Assembly: GCA_029938515.1 (NCBI GenBank)
Contig: JAOZUU010000011.1
Coordinates: 1-16,223, forward strand
Length of the DNA stretch: 16,223 nucleotides
Direction: 5' to 3'
Source of the DNA: Desulfobacterales bacterium
GTDB taxonomy: Bacteria; Desulfobacterota; Desulfobacteria; Desulfobacterales; QNYZ01
Made by a program: the position numbers and the translations under genes. Below the pieces are notes generated by a model, which saw only the letters and a program-made list of their open reading frames with translations, did not search any database and had not been told where the DNA came from. Positions within the stretch are counted from its first letter, which is position 1, and each line of letters starts with the position of its first letter. Below are positions 15,152-16,223 of the stretch, piece by piece.

Positions 15152-15317
15152 GGCCCCCGGAAAAAAATAAATCCATCCCGCCCAGACGGGACTGGTCTTC
15201 TGTTCCGGCTACGGCGTTAGATCCACCGGCACATATCCTGATATGCACCGACGGATGTGCCTTGTAGACGAATCAGAATCCGGCGCTATCTTGTGGATTT
15301 ATTTCTTTCCGGGGGCC
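15152..15317. repeat. 166-bp MITE-like element with ~24-bp terminal inverted repeats, flanked by TAA
   Basis: The left end (15152-15175) begins GGCCCCCGGAAA and pairs with 15294-15317, with one mismatch (15164/15305). Both ends are flanked by TAA in direct orientation (15149-15151 and 15318-15320), as a 3-bp target duplication would give. The terminal sequence equals the arms of the palindrome at 88-143, but here 102 nt (15192-15293) separate the arm-plus-loop part from the returning arm. The insert has GGCACAT/ATGTGCC (15228-15261) and a competing CATAT/ATATG hairpin (15232-15245). It has no coding capacity, so any mobility would need an enzyme supplied elsewhere. Confidence 0.85.
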
Positions 15318-15375
15318 TAATGCATTGGTCTGATTTGCCATACCAACTATTGATGGTAACTTGACTAACATCCTG

Positions 15376-15879
15376 TCATTTTCGATAGCCGCTGTATGCA
15401 AGTGTGCAATAATTACCATCTCCCATATATACGGATAGCCCCATGAAATTGCCTTTGTCATCATAAAATTCGGCTACATCTCCGTGGGTTTTTTGAGGAT
15501 CACAGTTTTCCGGGCAATATGTCGCAAGGCAATTATAATAGCATCTGATCTTATGTTTTATGGGCCCATTGGTAGTCACTGAAACGATTTTTTTGATCTC
15601 ATTTTGCCAATAATAGAACTTGCTGAACAAACAACATTTTGGATGCAGACGGAGGCATTTTTCATGAAACTCATCCAGAGTAATCGCTTTTCCGTCCAGA
15701 GTATTCAGGTATTTCAACTCCGGCATGGATTGTATATATATCATTCTTTCAATCGCTTTTTCCAGGCACCTGCAAGGCTGTTCCATGCTTTCCGAAAATA
15801 CGATATGGGGCATATAGAATAGAAAAAGTGTAATCAGCAATATTTTTAAACAATTTTTAAAGAGTTTTTTCTTGACCAT
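15376..15879 (-). CDS. Secreted cysteine-rich protein, function unknown (167 aa)
   Basis: I do not recognise this protein. A classical signal peptide is visible: basic MVKKKLFKNCLK, a hydrophobic core to about residue 27, and likely cleavage near VFSES. The mature part of roughly 137 residues has ten cysteines (36, 38, 75, 82, 83, 113, 117, 122, 126, 158), including a cluster C-x3-C-x4-C-x3-C at 113-126. The even number and export suggest disulfides, though metal binding is possible. There is no CxxCH haem motif. GGAGG just upstream of ATG 15879 fixes the start. The gene is more AT-rich and Lys/Ile/Tyr-rich than the housekeeping genes nearby, a hint of separate origin. It may share a transcript with the small ORF at 15941-16060. 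Confidence 0.75.
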   Translation of the reverse strand: MVKKKLFKNCLKILLITLFLFYMPHIVFSESMEQPCRCLEKAIERMIYIQSMPELKYLNTLDGKAITLDEFHEKCLRLHPKCCLFSKFYYWQNEIKKIVSVTTNGPIKHKIRCYYNCLATYCPENCDPQKTHGDVAEFYDDKGNFMGLSVYMGDGNYCTLAYSGYRK

Positions 15880-15940
15880 AAGGTACCTCCTTCCTTATTT
15901 CATCCAATTAAATGGCCAGAACAGGAGATGATAGATAGAA

Positions 15941-16060
15941 TTAAAAAGAATCCGGGCTAGCGTTTAAATGCTGAAGATGGCATTCGGTCAATCCAGGAGA
16001 GATGAGAATGAAAAATCCATAGACAACGAGGATAATCCGCGGCATTTCAAGCCGTTCCAT
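15941..16060 (-). CDS. Possible small ORF, 39-residue membrane or exported peptide
   Basis: An ATG at 16060 preceded by AAGGGGG with 5 nt spacing opens a 39-codon frame ending in TAA at 15941-15943. It starts MERLEMPR, followed by a hydrophobic run IILVVYGFFILISPGL and a short polar tail with one cysteine (TECHLQHL). This looks like a single membrane segment or a cut-short signal peptide; TEC is a poor lipobox. It lies 61 nt upstream of the cysteine-rich gene on the same strand. It could be a real leader or membrane peptide, the remnant of a longer exported protein, or chance. No homology can be claimed. Confidence 0.35.
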   Translation of the reverse strand: MERLEMPRIILVVYGFFILISPGLTECHLQHLNASPDSF

Positions 16061-16164
16061 ATCATCCCCCTTTTCGTAAAGCTAGGTTTGTGAGCATGTT
16101 TTACCTATATTCAGTAAATTTTGATATTGTATGAATTCGATATGTTTGCAGTAGGATATGAAAA

Positions 16165-16223
16165 TTATGCAAACTGTTCCACAACCTTCAGCAAAGCCAT
16201 CATGGAGAACGGTTTGGCCAGAA
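16165..16223 (-). CDS. Response-regulator receiver domain, C-terminal fragment (5' part outside window)
   Basis: On the - strand the frame entering at the window edge reads LAKPFSMMALLKVVEQFA and stops at 16165-16167. The KPF motif preceded by a small hydrophobic pair is the conserved Lys-cisPro of CheY-like receiver domains (beta5-alpha5 junction), and the remaining helix ends right at the stop. The product is therefore either a single-domain response regulator or a hybrid histidine kinase ending in a receiver domain. Eighteen residues cannot separate these. The gap to the small ORF is 104 nt, with no terminator seen. Confidence 0.7.
   Translation of the reverse strand, partial: LAKPFSMMALLKVVEQFA

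Larger units (their letters stand above)
14782..15375. other. Gene-free interval with two repeat elements
   Basis: The 594 nt between gckA and the cysteine-rich gene (both -) contain no credible ORF. They hold a CTGGATTCCGG-type repeat region (about 14840-15020), an AT-rich stretch (about 15030-15140) and the 166-bp inverted-repeat element (15152-15317). No confident promoter for gckA was found. Confidence 0.7.

Noticed and set aside
11165..15375. CRISPR array or phage attachment site among the repeats
   Set aside because: The repeats are 8-10 nt tandem units or inverted elements without regular unique spacers, and no cas, integrase or tRNA gene is present.
15604..15822. 72-codon + strand frame opposite the cysteine-rich gene
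   Set aside because: The - strand frame has a signal peptide and strong ribosome binding site; the + frame has neither.
16001..16065. Alternative short frame from ATG 16065 (25 residues, MIWNG...)
   Set aside because: The ATG is directly next to the G-run with no spacing, and the peptide lacks the hydrophobic segment of the 16060 frame.

Overview
The window looks like ordinary chromosome from a Gram-negative, probably deltaproteobacterial (Desulfobacterota, Desulfosarcina/Desulfococcus-like) genome. The support is the mix of type IV prepilin peptidase, Psd/PssA phosphatidylethanolamine synthesis, a single Lon, FolE2-type GTP cyclohydrolase and MOFRL-type glycerate kinase, moderate GC content, and abundant short palindromic repeats between genes. 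The taxon is an inference from gene content; no rRNA or other phylogenetic marker is present.

Layout. (1) 1-102 (+) is the C-terminal tail of a glutaminyl-peptide cyclotransferase whose stop codon lies inside a perfect 56-nt palindrome. (2) 148-2683 (-) is a tight three-gene unit: prepilin peptidase, calcineurin-like phosphoesterase and HAD phosphatase. (3) 2875-11164 (+) is a long housekeeping block. lon and tsaB come first, from a strong sigma70-like promoter at 2729-2756. A second promoter at 6060-6088 then precedes psd-pssA (ATGA overlap). asd, greA, rpoZ, a ttcA-like gene and folE2 (ATGA overlap) follow. Together these cover protein quality control, tRNA modification (t6A and probably s2C32), phosphatidylethanolamine synthesis, the aspartate pathway, transcription (GreA, omega) and pterin/folate supply. 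(4) 11165-11560 is a gene-free convergent interval made largely of repeats. (5) 11561-14781 (-) holds gckA, dtd and dacB-like genes, with simple tandem repeats between them. (6) 14782-15375 is gene-free and carries two repeat elements, one a 166-bp relative of the palindrome at the left edge of the window. (7) 15376-16223 (-) holds a secreted cysteine-rich protein I do not recognise, a possible 39-residue membrane/exported peptide, and the last 18 codons of a response-regulator receiver domain.

No CRISPR array, tRNA, rRNA, transposase, phage gene or defence system is visible. The material most worth a second look is the palindromic repeat family present in two forms (compact hairpin versus hairpin with a 102-bp central insert and a TAA duplication), the other repeat elements in the gaps, and the orphan cysteine-rich gene with its small upstream ORF. 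I found no clear evidence for a new multi-gene system.
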